Source: a bacterium (lineage in GTDB: Bacteria > Bacillota > Bacilli > Lactobacillales > Streptococcaceae). From it: a stretch of DNA of 64,000 nt. A program made the translations under genes and the position numbers. Position 1 is the stretch's first letter; every line of letters begins with the position of its first letter. A model generated the notes under the pieces. It was not told the origin of the DNA, made no database searches, and saw nothing but the letters and a program-made list of their open reading frames with translations. Shown one piece after another: positions 42,601 through 49,743 of this stretch. The stretch lies in contig CAJNCF010000004.1 of the NCBI GenBank assembly GCA_905221195.1, positions 62,001 through 126,000 on the forward strand, read 5' to 3'.

Positions 42601-43711
42601 AGCAGATACAGATAGAGTATTCGACAACGATAAAGATAAAGATCAAATCTTTAACGTAAAAGTTACTCCACTTATCGTGCCAACAGATCCAAACAGCCCT
42701 GACAAACCACAGGTACCAACAGATCCAACGAAACCAGTAGGTCCAAACAACCCACTGAAACCAGTAACACCATCAAATCCAGAACCAGGTAAACCAGTGT
42801 TCCCTGAAGATCCAAACAGCCCAGTATGGCCTCCAACAGTGAAAGATATGGTTACAGAAACAACTGCAACTCGTACAATCACTTATGTAGATCAAAACGG
42901 AAAAGAAGTAGCAGCTACTCACACTGAGACTATCAAGTTCAAACGTACTGCGAAAGTGAACCTAGTAACTGGAGATATCACATACGGTGATTGGACAGTA
43001 GTAGGTGATGATACTATTCTAAATGGTAACAAGTTACCTAAAGTAGATGGTTACATCGCTCGTGGTGGAGATATCAAAGAATCACAAGAAGATATCAAAG
43101 CAGAAGCAGGTAAAAACATTACGCAAACTGTAGTGTATGCTAAACTTGGTTCTTGGATTCCAAGATTGCCAGAGGGACAAACAAATGTTCCACCAACTCC
43201 ATATCCAAACGATCCAACAGATCCAACTAAACCAGGAACAGATAAACCAAAAGTACCTTACGTACCAGGATTTATCCCTGTAGATCCAAATGGAAATCCA
43301 TTGAAACCAGTTGATCCAAACGATCCAACGAAAGGATATGAAGTACCGGATGTACCTGCAGATCCAACTCAAGATACGCCAATTAAGTACATCCCTGTTC
43401 CTACACCAAATAATGGTGGTGGCAACAATGGAGGCGGAGGTGGTAATACACCAACTCCACAACCTCAACCAAATCCAACTCCACAACCAGAACCTAGTCC
43501 TGCACCAGTTCCAGTGGCACCAGAACAACCAGTAGCTCCAGTGACACCAGAACAACCAGCAGAGCCTGCTACACCACAGTATATGGATGGTCAACGTGAA
43601 CTTCCAAATACAGGTACAGAAGCAAACTCTAGCCTAGCAGCACTTGGACTTCTAGGAGCCTTGAGTGGATTCGGATTGATTGCTCGTAAGAAAAGAAAAG
43701 ACGAAGAATAA
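27626..43711 (+). CDS. giant LPXTG cell-wall-anchored fibrillar adhesin (CshA-like head, mucin-binding-type repeats)
   Basis: One open frame encodes 5361 residues. Residues 20-45 hold a YSIRK-type signal in the variant form FSIRKYHFGAASVLLG; cleavage is likely near 52. Residues 53-270 are Thr/Ala/Glu/Lys-rich, partly helical. Residues about 280-1010 resemble the non-repetitive head of CshA and end with a GEVED-type domain (GEVEDF near 983). Residues about 1010-1575 are CshA-type, with FTPEPTFVGTGTGV near 1522. From 1572 to about 5250 I count 14 Muc_B2-like modules (pattern TRTIxYVY...DG) and 9 MucBP-like modules (pattern DGSQVAVxHF), joined by Pro-rich linkers. A Gly run and Pro-rich wall-spanning stretch lead to LPNTG at 5326-5330, a hydrophobic helix and RKKRKDEE. 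A-ending codons (ACA, CCA, GTA, GCA) dominate. It probably binds mucin or salivary glycoprotein or other bacteria (inference). SrtA, encoded at 53.7 kb, would anchor it. Confidence 0.93.
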   Translation: MYKSKRQVNRKSFDWYGLSQRFSIRKYHFGAASVLLGTALILGSPQATAKADDTVSTPTTQTSSEQGADAESSSATDSLKNVTLPTTASATEATVLEKPELSAEEIAKATSSETTAATTEKAKEESKPATSDAVVKTNAEEKTKTDKLTEKTEKETKAEEKAEKKEDTASQKTILTQLTSEAEVLNTTAANYAEKKVEDKASKDAITSAVAAAKTEIAASKKVLEAGEITKAELDAQLQRISSAIEAVYAEMKRGGHIGKVEAMLADVSATVKTPEKTRVRNTSRLTDEEVEGIIRQVRIANPNLTAADKISVLQDSGQANNAGTVTITYANGDTATIASGDAVIGAGVARNVEGLKDAINWFEFSAASIVYPDGTEVGPARYLTTPKKIQVDHPSEDGSKVTANLNIVRDVKYADGTTGLTTDDRFLNSGITEFTVHEYYTGGFQNNNEAYEVLKEGMVLKVPTRVKGYNLTLRVEKLAPKQVATDPNNTATRGKNAMNAQQGADKRFKPVKMILTTQDTTNSYLYKAGMKITDKNNKPALATITTNRDGANAGVTFSASATFNGQPVPVNLVAADGEESGRAEVLQFETNGSNWKELMSINLTEKQQTAEGGYKLGGDVTALTAGTLDFYAGYTRNNVGYNAKEWVNRVQDTDAQGNPRYDSSGQPIMKEVVYGSKLFGPTWNAMRQGNALGFGFSEDVTQFSMYMNSAGAQAGSIGFVVYDGGDAPQSYGSAQHVIGSLNRVDSSGRQVVASQPYFGSEPGDPDFRSTATDPSGAWVLDDLVSTNGYKVVSMKEGNTVTNEAGETGTYKLVDVNGRKTPVLLKSDGSTTALKTGEILKITNPEDNFPVQGIFDAASQGVGIGTLPDEGKGQILDKDVAADYRLRQATDDEYVLDGIKVNSGENNEKAYARGWVDFNNNGVFDEGESSDVVEVTGSQTVSFKFKKTPQLLNTSIDSVGVRLRIALDKKEILAPTGLASSGEVEDFQTHVIHPPRGTENKTQDLQGKPQNLTLNTTDLFTATGKTEASKYATWNQIDNTVAPKFVVTDSVVASETATGNTVNITDPNGTTVYNGTEVVIRDARGNELGTAVKVTNPLNNTTEYLLSQYTEYDTAGNKVGVYTLNKDNNGLNKAGANGIYKTTIDFQPEKAYVGTAKGVAIRAWDENRISTGWNASDKTIAESKKSVTLADKDKILENVNKGINNRNSMDSTYIPTVIDVRPVGEDLTTTDVQGKEQTGAPKIPAYGTVETVTGEKIVDVKYTTDFVILNDKEKPKFRAIKTIDKDTVVTEPTTITLEDGSTRTYKPKTLPAGTPVFEQNKQYTVTGTGDFTVTNVNYGGGTVPTGAKLVGKPAKTVVDTTVIRNGAEVVVPKGERLQIGDVLVTPLGIQGEDQRAFWEITYKANEKVPGNRVNRNPEITLKNDTSVDQLVGKGTTEFTAANGKTYYVGATETIPKGTRVQIDTSTPEKLAEIKLPDAIHIDPSTGVVTSKPRKYTKFTDDEIVIQNEGTYRLNRDTGVITFTPEPTFVGTGTGVELSQPDIDYNDKVAGDKVTEKYGTDYGYARYTPIVTPSTSASITRTIHYVYENDNDNPSNSDSYKDNKEILAIDGEPVVTKQTLNYTRTYKIFEEDGVLEEATRSAIPVTDANGITYSVGKEIPAGTKFPKGQVIISEWKAGEQNSVMRQVISPTVKGYTANVVTADFTAANAEGKMGHIHNNKQPVGLYTPVTDNTRDVGEYEPLVSEVTTDKTDDFDMYVVYKRDTQKANVVYIDLDGKGDKRVLEIQSGLTEADLTAANKQKDAKTEYNVAELRGKSDTKIPYDTAATIKKYTDKGYELASDDYKNDENGRALADGRNFDEDSTNDQTFYVYLRHKKEQLSTNDKRTVTRHIEYKYADTTDVPADKRGQHVEEALAKTVTEVLTFERTRTLDMATTAKLFENEYNAYKAVLANNAVGSDAEVDARANLFEFVQGEVNKPTATDEVKAIISYGEWQAKPGTGENITLSAAEKTIKDTKFNDVVSPTVPGYLPDNAKVEATADVNPESDPDDYTVTVTYSPGDQKAIVNFVEVDANDSNQVITPGLADPVTITGKSGAAFPTTASASVQAKIDELVNKGYELVDNGNGFVATDSFDTNADVDQTYTVKLRAKTAPVVPTNDVTPVPGQPVDPNNPTGPKWPQSVKNLVNKDTVKRTIKYVYEDGTPVIDPATGAQKVVEQTAEFTRPANVNLVTGDITYGPWTPAEGTDLVAVTSPTSTDIPAVAKYVPSTATVPVVKVQAGQDDITETVVYRKANPVTVQPNDPTPTKDQPIDPNNTDPNAPKWTEELLKKLEDARKEEVTRTIMYKYSDVATELKADDAAKAGTDVKENVTVTNTVTFKRPVTIDPQTGEFTYGDWVATNGTTLAGKADLPVVSGYVATGDVEKSKTDVTDVKATDKDITDKVVYKALGKFVPVVPEGFTPPTIENPQYPNNNDDPSKPGTPTTTIPYVPGTTPVGPDGQPLKPKVEGDPKQGYVPPAPTTPTGDTTILYVKDGSQVAVTHFIEVNSATDKTEKGAVAQSIVDTGDTGKAFTKGQSVTDTINALKAKGYTVVENGYPENGTFDADATTNQEYKVLVTVNAIPVTPTETPTTDTPIDPNNPTGPKWTPELIKELEDGRKEEVKRTINYVYADGTKAKDSVEETKEFKRSATINPVTGKITFGEWSAPQTFEEKQSPAIDNYTPNKTSVEAKEVTATADDITETVIYSTSKVPVNPVTPDGNVDPNTPVPNDPKGRTYKELGLVEEVTRTVHYVYEDGAKAADDKVQTITFTRTADIDPVTGALSNIGTWTVKANENTTFESETTDPIAGYIASAAKSTEVTGVQATDKDTEETIIYRKLGSYVPVVPAGVTPPADFDKTPKPYPNATPEDPTRPGTPTTPTTTIPEIPGTTPVGPDGTPLTKNPNGGYDLPPVPTDPTQNTTITYVKDGSQVAVTHFIEVNSATDKTEKGAVAQSIVDTGDTGKAFTKGQSVTDTINALKAKGYTVVENGYPENGTFDADATTNQEYKVLVTVNAIPVTPTETPTTDTPIDPNNPTGPKWTPELIKELEDGRTEEVKRTINYIYSDGTAVEDSNLTSVADKKESTLTFKRSATINPVTGKITFGGWSAPQTFEEVTSPTIENAIVDRATVPAKEVTATADDINELVVYKKLGSYIPIVPDGVTVPPGTDTSTKVYPKNPNDPTKPGTPTTTIPEIPGTTPVGPNGTPLTKNPNGGYDLPPVPTDPTQNTTITYVKDGSQVAVTHFIEVNSATDKTEKGAVAQSIVDTGDTGKAFTKGQSVTDTINALKAKGYTVVENGYPENGTFDSDVTTNQEYKVLVTVKEIPVTPDDVTPTPDTPIDPNNPTGPKWTPELIKELEDGRKEEVKRTINYIYSDGTPVPAEKLTDVADKKESTLTFKRSATINPVTGKITFGNWTPEKQSFEAVTSPTIDNYTPNKASVETKEVTPTADDITETVIYSTSKVTVDPNAPKDPSTPNVTPKPNDVVPNDPKGRTYKELGLIEEVTRTVHYVYEDGTKAADDKVQTITFTRTAEIDTVTGAISNFGTWTLKDENNTFESETTEAKAGYVASAAKSTEVTGVQATDKDTEETIIYRKLGSYVPVVPAGVTPPADFDKTPKPYPNATPEDPTRPGTPTTPTTTIPEIPGTTPVGPDGTPLTKNPNGGYDLPPVPTDPTQNTTITYVKDGSQVAVVHFVDEKGRAVNESVVETGDTGNTISKTNVDAVKAKLEAKGYVVVEPTDALYTTDKEGFYKEETRTFDAVSDKSTGTAGEKVPSQQYYVIVKAKEIPADPTKPGTTPGTTPGTDTPTGPTTPENGTPTPGTNTPAKPGDKIPGDPLNRTYGDLGLVEEVTRTINYVKNDGSKAADPVKETLTFTRKAKINAVTGEVTYLAADGVTPVASKDDAPWTAANGTEFKAVKSPTGAEKPELANYTPTKAEVEAKTGVTATDEDIVETVVYNPTTETVDPKDPNFDPEKPLNPNNPNGPKYKDLKLTEEVVRTITYTYADDVADTTKRGTVAAPEFKTTVSFTRTATINKATGEVTYSDWTAKDNDTTLEKDTKDLPLIPGYVATGALEAIKKDVENVNATDKDITDKIVYKDLGKYVPVVPEGTTPPTIENPKYPNHPTDPTKPGEPTETKIPPVDGLTPLDPSTGKPLEPKDPNDLSKGYKPPVPQDPSKDTNIVYVKDGSQVTVVHFVDEDGKAVHTSFVEAGNAGAKFTKAGEVTKVVDELKKQGYVVVPNKAGQAEYPGEAGVFDSVDDKGKDGVSQVYYVTVAKTIPVTPTTPQNPNEDPKNPNPGDPIDPKNPTGPKWTKDALDKLNNIKSVTRTITYIKDGTEEEVSTTEAPKVTNKVSFTRTVVVNPKDGSVVGYDTTGDGIADVPATDTTSGWAAAGTAKFAEVKSPVVKGYVVKPNQDTQGDLVEADGSKVKASTTDLTIDSPNQDLKVRYVAVGKIVPKIPDGETPTTPATETPYGNDPKDPGKVVTPDPTKPTDPQDPNSPKVPVVPHVPGYTPKDPNGNPLKPVDPKDPSKGYVPPTPKTPTENTEINYEKDTQKAVTKFKDPSGNPIPGVNNIEETGKSGEPLTKETEVTTEIAKLIAKGYDLVSNNYGKDNNGNFDKDSGKDQEYTVVLTPHVEPIKPFDPTNPNDPNTPKPGQPIDPKNPNGPKWTPELIKQLDTTKHVTRTITYVDDKGNKVEYTDKAGNKSTADVTDKVTFTREAKINLVTGKIEYGKWTPVNNDKTFDAVKSPDVKGYVLKDPAQKVVESKDVTETTPDETIKVVYVPVGKVTITVPPGVTPPTPVTDTPYENVPGEPGKVVPPSPTKPQDPQDPNSPKVPVIPHIPGTTPQVPKDPTTPVGPNNPLVPLTPVDPKDPSKGYNVPPVPTDPTANTPVNYVKDGQKAITNFVDNNGKVVSDPVVDQGDSGSKFTKSGEVESKIKELLKKGYVVTSNDYPSADTDRVFDNDKDKDQIFNVKVTPLIVPTDPNSPDKPQVPTDPTKPVGPNNPLKPVTPSNPEPGKPVFPEDPNSPVWPPTVKDMVTETTATRTITYVDQNGKEVAATHTETIKFKRTAKVNLVTGDITYGDWTVVGDDTILNGNKLPKVDGYIARGGDIKESQEDIKAEAGKNITQTVVYAKLGSWIPRLPEGQTNVPPTPYPNDPTDPTKPGTDKPKVPYVPGFIPVDPNGNPLKPVDPNDPTKGYEVPDVPADPTQDTPIKYIPVPTPNNGGGNNGGGGGNTPTPQPQPNPTPQPEPSPAPVPVAPEQPVAPVTPEQPAEPATPQYMDGQRELPNTGTEANSSLAALGLLGALSGFGLIARKKRKDEE
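35210..35638 (+). repeat. near-identical repeat unit A, copy 1
   Basis: This 429-base unit encodes VKDGSQVAVTHFIEV through the linker TPIDPNNPTGPKWTPELIK to RTINYVYADGT. It matches copies 2 and 3 at nearly every base. Confidence 0.92.
36168..36536 (+). repeat. near-identical repeat unit B, copy 1
   Basis: About 369 bases encoding ASAAKSTEVTGVQATDKDTE through VPVVPAGVTPPADF to the start of the DGSQVAV module recur 2271 bases downstream. Confidence 0.9.
36512..36940 (+). repeat. near-identical repeat unit A, copy 2
   Basis: It is the same 429-base unit as copy 1, with a few silent changes and an ending that diverges (YIYSDGT). Confidence 0.92.
37436..37867 (+). repeat. near-identical repeat unit A, copy 3
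   Basis: It is the same unit with one extra codon in the linker (VKEIPVTPDDVTPTPDTP). Copies start 1302 and 924 bases apart. Confidence 0.9.
38439..38807 (+). repeat. near-identical repeat unit B, copy 2
   Basis: It is the second copy of unit B, 2271 bases downstream of the first. After it the following module diverges (AVVHFVDEKG). Confidence 0.9.
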
Positions 43712-43750
43712 TTCAGACTTTCTTTCAAACAGTGATTGATTCAGCCTAAG

Positions 43751-43790
43751 AAAGAACTTGAGATTTAATATCTCAGGTTCTTTTCTTTTT
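43751..43790 (+). terminator. terminator after the giant adhesin
   Basis: AAAGAACTTGAGAT pairs with ATCTCAGGTTCTTT (one mismatch) and is followed by TCTTTTTT. It lies 40 bases after the stop. Confidence 0.9.
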
Positions 43791-43796
43791 TGAAAA

Positions 43797-43805
43797 TGGT
43801 ATAAT
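43797..43805 (+). promoter_or_regulatory. extended -10 promoter of dnaE
   Basis: TGGTATAAT lies directly after the adhesin terminator and 30 bases before the dnaE TTG start. Confidence 0.65.
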
Positions 43806-43835
43806 ATAGTGAGAAGGATAGAGGAGAGGTGTAAA

Positions 43836-46800
43836 TTGATCGCACAACTAGATACAAAAACAGTTTATAGTTTTATGGAGAGCGTTATTTCGATCGACAA
43901 GTATGTGAGAGCAGCTAAAGACTATGGCTACACTTATCTGGCTATGATGGATATTGATAATCTTTATGGGGCTTTTGAATTTCTAGAGGTTACAAAAAAA
44001 TACGGCATTCATCCTTTACTAGGGCTTGAAATGACTGTGTTTGTAGATAATCAGGAAGTGAATCTGCGATTTTTAGCTCTATCTAGTGTGGGCTATCAGC
44101 AGCTGATGAAACTCTCAACAGCCAAGATGCAGGGGAAGAAAGATTGGTCAGTTTTATCTCAGTATTTAGAAGATATTGCGGTAATTGTGCCTTATCTTGA
44201 TGGATTGGAGTCGTTAGAATTAGGTTGTGATTACTATATAGGGGTTTATCCAGAAACACTGGCAAGCGAATTTCATCATCCAATTTTGCCTCTTTATCGG
44301 GTCAATGCCTTTGAAAGCAGGGATAGAGAAGTTCTGCAAGTTTTAACAGCGATTAAAGAAAACCTACCTCTCAGAGAAGTTCCCTTGCGTTCACGACAAG
44401 ATGTCTTTATATCGGCAAGTTCTTTAGAGAAACTGTTCCAAGAACGTTTTCCTCAAGCCTTGGACAATTTAGAAAAGCTTATTTCAGGTATTTCTTATGA
44501 TTTGGATACGAGTCTGAAACTGCCTCGTTTTAACCCAGCTAGACCAGCAGTAGAAGAGTTGAGAGAACGTGCTGAACTGGGTCTTGCTCAGAAGGGGTTG
44601 TCTAGTAAAGAATATCAAGACCGACTAGACCAAGAATTGGCTGTTATTCATGATATGGGCTTTGATGATTATTTCTTGGTTGTTTGGGATTTGCTGCGTT
44701 TTGGACGCTCGAATGGATATTATATGGGAATGGGACGGGGTTCTGCAGTAGGTAGCTTGGTTTCCTATGCCTTAGATATCACAGGGATTAATCCTGTAGA
44801 GAAGAATCTGATTTTTGAACGCTTTCTCAATCGTGAACGCTATACCATGCCTGATATTGATATCGATATTCCTGATATTTATCGTCCAGATTTTATCAGG
44901 TATGTTGGCAATAAATATGGTAGTAAACATGCGGCTCAAATCGTTACTTTTTCAACCTTTGGAGCCAAGCAAGCTCTGCGAGATGTTTTAAAACGATTCG
45001 GCGTGCCAGAGTATGAATTATCTGCAATTACCAAGAAAATCAGTTTTCGTGATAATCTCAAGTCGGCTTATGAGGGCAATCTCCAGTTTCGTCAGCAAAT
45101 CAATAGTAAGTTAGAATATCAAAAAGCCTTTGAAATTGCTTGTAAGATTGAGGGTTATCCAAGACAAACCTCTGTCCATGCGGCTGGTGTTGTGATCAGC
45201 GACCAGGATTTGACGGACTATATCCCTTTGAAGCATGGTGATGAAATTCCACTGACTCAGTACGATGCTCATGGAGTTGAAGCTAGTGGACTTTTGAAAA
45301 TGGACTTTCTGGGGCTACGAAATTTGACCTTTGTCCAGAAAATGCAAGAGTTGCTTGCTGAAACAGAAGGGATTCATCTGAAAATAGAAGAAATCGATTT
45401 GGAAGATAAAGAAACACTGGCTCTTTTTGCTTCTGGTAATACAAAAGGTATCTTTCAATTTGAGCAACCTGGTGCTATTCGCTTGCTTAAGCGTGTGCAG
45501 CCAGTCTGTTTTGAAGATGTCGTAGCGACTACGTCTCTAAATCGACCAGGTGCTAGTGATTACATCAATAATTTTGTGGCAAGAAAGCATGGTCAGGAAG
45601 AAGTGACTGTTCTGGATCCAGCTCTGGAGGATATTTTGGCTCCAACCTACGGCATTATGCTCTATCAGGAGCAGGTTATGCAGGTTGCTCAGCGTTTTGC
45701 TGGATTTAGTCTTGGGAAAGCCGATATTTTGCGTCGGGCTATGGGGAAGAAGGATGCCTCTGCTATGCATGAGATGAGGGAATCCTTTATTCAGGGAGCA
45801 TTAAAAGCAGGTCATACTGCGGAAAAGGCAGAGCAGGTCTTTGATGTTATGGAGAAGTTTGCTGGTTATGGTTTTAACAGGTCACACGCCTATGCTTACT
45901 CAGCCTTGGCTTTCCAGTTGGCCTATTTCAAAACGCATTATCCAGCTATCTTTTATCAGATCATGTTGAATTCTGCCAATAGTGATTACCTAACAGATGC
46001 ATTAGAAGCAGGCTTTGAAGTAGCGCCTCTGTCCATCAATACTATTCCTTATCACGATAAAATTGCAAACAAGTCCATCTATCTAGGTCTGAAATCGATT
46101 AAGGGAGTCAGCAAGGATTTGGCGCTTTGGATCATTGAAAATAGACCCTATTCTAACATTGAAGATTTTATAGCTAAATTACCTGAGAATTATTTGAAAC
46201 TTCCTCTGCTAGAACCTTTGGTAAAAGTTGGCCTTTTCGATTCATTTGAAAAAAATCGTCAAAAAGTATTTAATAACTTAGCTAATCTATTTGAATTTGT
46301 AAAAGAGTTAGGTAGCTTGTTTGGAGATACCATTTATAGTTGGCAGGAATCTGAGGATTGGACAGAGCAAGAAAAATTCTATATGGAACAAGAGTATCTA
46401 GGAGTAGGAGTTAGCAAACACCCACTACAAGCTATTGCAAGCAAGGCTATTTATCCAATTACACCAATCGGAAATTTGTCAGAAAATAGTCACCCTATTA
46501 TCTTGGTAGAAATTCAAAAAATTAAAACCATTCGAACCAAAAAGGGTGAAAATATGGCTTTCTTACAGGTCGATGATAGTAAGAAAAAACTGGATGTTAC
46601 CCTCTTTTCAGATTTATATCGACAGGTTGGGCAGGAACTAAAAGAAGGAGCCTTCTACTATATCAAAGGAAAAGTTCAATTACGTGATGGCCGTCTGCAA
46701 ATGATTGCACAAGAAATAAGAGAAGCAGTGGCTGAACGCTTTTGGATTCAAGTGAAAAATCATGAATCGGATCAAGAAATTTCGCGTATTTTAGAGCAAT

Positions 46801-46937
46801 ATAAAGGCCCAATTCCAGTCATCATCAGGTATGAAGAGGAACAGAAAACCATTGTATCTCCCAACCATTTTGTAGCTAAATCTGATGAATTAGAAGAGAA
46901 ATTAAATGGAATGGTTATGAAAACGATTTATCGCTAA
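43836..46937 (+). CDS. dnaE: DNA polymerase III alpha subunit DnaE
   Basis: The 1033-residue polymerase has an N-terminal PHP domain, a palm with the catalytic acidic motif PDIDIDIPD, a fingers/thumb region (GRGSAVGSLVSY, HAAGVVISD, QEQVMQVAQRF) and a C-terminal OB fold (about 905-1000). It is the shorter Firmicute DnaE, which extends primers beside PolC. The start is TTG 43836: AGGAGAGG lies 6 bases before it and the product then begins (M)IAQLDTKTVYS as in relatives. The frame is open upstream to GTG 43809, but that has no ribosome site. Confidence 0.95.
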   Translation: MIAQLDTKTVYSFMESVISIDKYVRAAKDYGYTYLAMMDIDNLYGAFEFLEVTKKYGIHPLLGLEMTVFVDNQEVNLRFLALSSVGYQQLMKLSTAKMQGKKDWSVLSQYLEDIAVIVPYLDGLESLELGCDYYIGVYPETLASEFHHPILPLYRVNAFESRDREVLQVLTAIKENLPLREVPLRSRQDVFISASSLEKLFQERFPQALDNLEKLISGISYDLDTSLKLPRFNPARPAVEELRERAELGLAQKGLSSKEYQDRLDQELAVIHDMGFDDYFLVVWDLLRFGRSNGYYMGMGRGSAVGSLVSYALDITGINPVEKNLIFERFLNRERYTMPDIDIDIPDIYRPDFIRYVGNKYGSKHAAQIVTFSTFGAKQALRDVLKRFGVPEYELSAITKKISFRDNLKSAYEGNLQFRQQINSKLEYQKAFEIACKIEGYPRQTSVHAAGVVISDQDLTDYIPLKHGDEIPLTQYDAHGVEASGLLKMDFLGLRNLTFVQKMQELLAETEGIHLKIEEIDLEDKETLALFASGNTKGIFQFEQPGAIRLLKRVQPVCFEDVVATTSLNRPGASDYINNFVARKHGQEEVTVLDPALEDILAPTYGIMLYQEQVMQVAQRFAGFSLGKADILRRAMGKKDASAMHEMRESFIQGALKAGHTAEKAEQVFDVMEKFAGYGFNRSHAYAYSALAFQLAYFKTHYPAIFYQIMLNSANSDYLTDALEAGFEVAPLSINTIPYHDKIANKSIYLGLKSIKGVSKDLALWIIENRPYSNIEDFIAKLPENYLKLPLLEPLVKVGLFDSFEKNRQKVFNNLANLFEFVKELGSLFGDTIYSWQESEDWTEQEKFYMEQEYLGVGVSKHPLQAIASKAIYPITPIGNLSENSHPIILVEIQKIKTIRTKKGENMAFLQVDDSKKKLDVTLFSDLYRQVGQELKEGAFYYIKGKVQLRDGRLQMIAQEIREAVAERFWIQVKNHESDQEISRILEQYKGPIPVIIRYEEEQKTIVSPNHFVAKSDELEEKLNGMVMKTIYR

Positions 46938-46952
46938 AATTACGGAAAATAG

Positions 46953-48026
<1,074 letters not shown>

Positions 48027-48084
48027 TTTATAATTTAGTTAATAAGACCAAAGAGGTCATATATATAAAGGAGTCACAAAAATC

Positions 48085-49590
48085 ATGAACAAACGTGTAA
48101 AAATCGTTGCAACTTTAGGTCCTGCGGTAGAGATCCGTGGTGGTAAAAAATTTGGTGATGACGGATACTGGAGTGGAAAACTTGATGTTGAAGCTTCTGC
48201 TAAAAACATTGCTAAATTGATTGAAGCTGGTGCTAACACATTCCGTTTCAACTTCTCACACGGTGACCACCAAGAACAAGGTGACCGTATGGCAACTGTT
48301 AAACTTGCTGAAAAACTTGCAGGTAAAAAAGTTGGTTTCCTTCTTGATACAAAAGGACCAGAAATCCGTACAGAATTGTTTGAAGGAGATGCAAAAGAGT
48401 ACTCTTACACAACTGGTGAAAAAATCCGTGTTGCAACTAAACAAGGAATTAAATCAACTCGTGATGTGATTGCATTGAACGTTGCTGGAGCTCTTGATAT
48501 CTATGATGATGTTGAAGTTGGTCGTCAAGTTTTGGTTGACGATGGTAAACTTGGTCTTCGTGTGGTTGCTAAAGACGATGCGGCTCGTGAATTTGAAGTT
48601 GAAGTTGAAAATGACGGTGTAATCGCAAAACAAAAAGGTGTTAATATCCCTAACACTAAGATTCCTTTCCCAGCTCTTGCTGAACGTGATAACGATGATA
48701 TCCGCTTTGGTCTTGAACAAGGTATCAACTTCATCGCGATTTCATTCGTACGTACTGCAAAAGACGTAAACGAAGTTCGTGCAATCTGTGAAGAAACTGG
48801 AAACGGACATGTTCAATTGTTCGCTAAAATCGAAAACCAACAAGGTATCGACAACTTGGATGAAATCATCGAAGCTGCTGACGGTATCATGATTGCCCGT
48901 GGTGACATGGGTATCGAAGTACCATTCGAAATGGTTCCAGTTTACCAAAAAATGATCATCAAGAAAGTCAATGCTGCAGGTAAAGTTGTTATCACTGCAA
49001 CAAACATGCTTGAAACAATGACTGAAAAACCACGTGCAACTCGTTCAGAAGTATCAGACGTATTTAACGCTGTTATCGATGGAACTGACGCTACAATGCT
49101 TTCAGGTGAGTCTGCAAACGGTAAATACCCACTTGAGTCAGTAACTACAATGGCTACAATCGACAAGAACGCTCAAACTCTTCTTAACGAATACGGACGT
49201 TTGAACTCAGATTCATTCGAACGTAACTCTAAGACAGAAGTAATGGCTTCAGCTGTTAAAGATGCTACTAACTCAATGGACATTAAATTGGTTGTAACTC
49301 TTACTAAGACAGGTCACACTGCACGTTTGATCTCTAAATACCGTCCAAATGCTGATATCTTGGCATTGACATTCGACGAATTGACAGAACGTGGATTGAT
49401 GTTGAACTGGGGTGTTATCCCAATGTTGACAGATGCTCCATCTTCAACTGACGATATGTTCGAAATTGCTGAACGTAAAGCAGTTGAAGCAGGTCTTGTA
49501 CAATCTGGTGACGATATCGTTATCGTAGCTGGTGTACCACTTGGAGAAGCTGTTCGTACAAACACAATGCGTATCCGCACAGTACGCTAA
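48085..49590 (+). CDS. pyk: pyruvate kinase
   Basis: The 501-residue enzyme makes pyruvate and ATP from PEP. It shows the N-terminal MNKRVKIVATLGPAVE strand, the streptococcal insert GGKKFGDDGYWSG, the B domain, the catalytic/metal region IMIARGDMGIEVP and a C-terminal regulatory domain ending MRIRTVR. Codon use is highly biased, fitting high expression. AAAGGAG is 8 bases before the ATG. Together with pfkA and nearby ldh it covers key steps of homolactic fermentation. A strong terminator follows. Confidence 0.98.
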   Translation: MNKRVKIVATLGPAVEIRGGKKFGDDGYWSGKLDVEASAKNIAKLIEAGANTFRFNFSHGDHQEQGDRMATVKLAEKLAGKKVGFLLDTKGPEIRTELFEGDAKEYSYTTGEKIRVATKQGIKSTRDVIALNVAGALDIYDDVEVGRQVLVDDGKLGLRVVAKDDAAREFEVEVENDGVIAKQKGVNIPNTKIPFPALAERDNDDIRFGLEQGINFIAISFVRTAKDVNEVRAICEETGNGHVQLFAKIENQQGIDNLDEIIEAADGIMIARGDMGIEVPFEMVPVYQKMIIKKVNAAGKVVITATNMLETMTEKPRATRSEVSDVFNAVIDGTDATMLSGESANGKYPLESVTTMATIDKNAQTLLNEYGRLNSDSFERNSKTEVMASAVKDATNSMDIKLVVTLTKTGHTARLISKYRPNADILALTFDELTERGLMLNWGVIPMLTDAPSSTDDMFEIAERKAVEAGLVQSGDDIVIVAGVPLGEAVRTNTMRIRTVR

Positions 49591-49600
49591 TTAAAATGAA

Positions 49601-49648
49601 AAAGCCTATCATATCAAGCTTTATTGCTTGTTTGATAGGTCTTTTTTT
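49601..49648 (+). terminator. terminator after pyk
   Basis: CCTATCA and TGATAGG form the outer stem, with an inner AAGC/GCTT pairing, followed by seven T. Confidence 0.88.
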
Positions 49649-49743
49649 ATCTAGGGGCAAAAAGGGCAAAATTTTTACTTGCGATTTAATGAGACGGTAT
49701 CAAGTGCGTCAAGCACGGCTTATTTCATGACATTTGTAATGTG

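Larger units (their letters stand above)
32336..43380 (+). repeat. array of mucin-binding-type coding modules
   Basis: Fourteen modules with a TRTI/KRTI-x-Y-(V/I/T)-(Y/K/D) start, a TINPVTGKITFGxW-like middle and a YxPxK end alternate with nine MucBP-like modules and with linkers rich in DPNNPTGPKW and PVVPxG. Modules vary from nearly identical to about half identical, so the array grew by repeated duplication of mixed age. Confidence 0.85.

Noticed and set aside
34795..43594. Long antisense open frames (up to 273 codons) within the giant adhesin gene
   Set aside because: They recur at the same place in each repeat, lack ribosome sites and follow from the A-ending codon bias of the sense strand, which removes antisense stops.
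43809..43835. GTG start giving DnaE nine extra residues
   Set aside because: It has no ribosome site and the extra residues are encoded by the SD region of the TTG start.
48027..48084. Hairpin GACC/GGTC between pfkA and pyk as a terminator
   Set aside because: The stem is only four to five pairs and no T-run follows, so it is not counted as a terminator.
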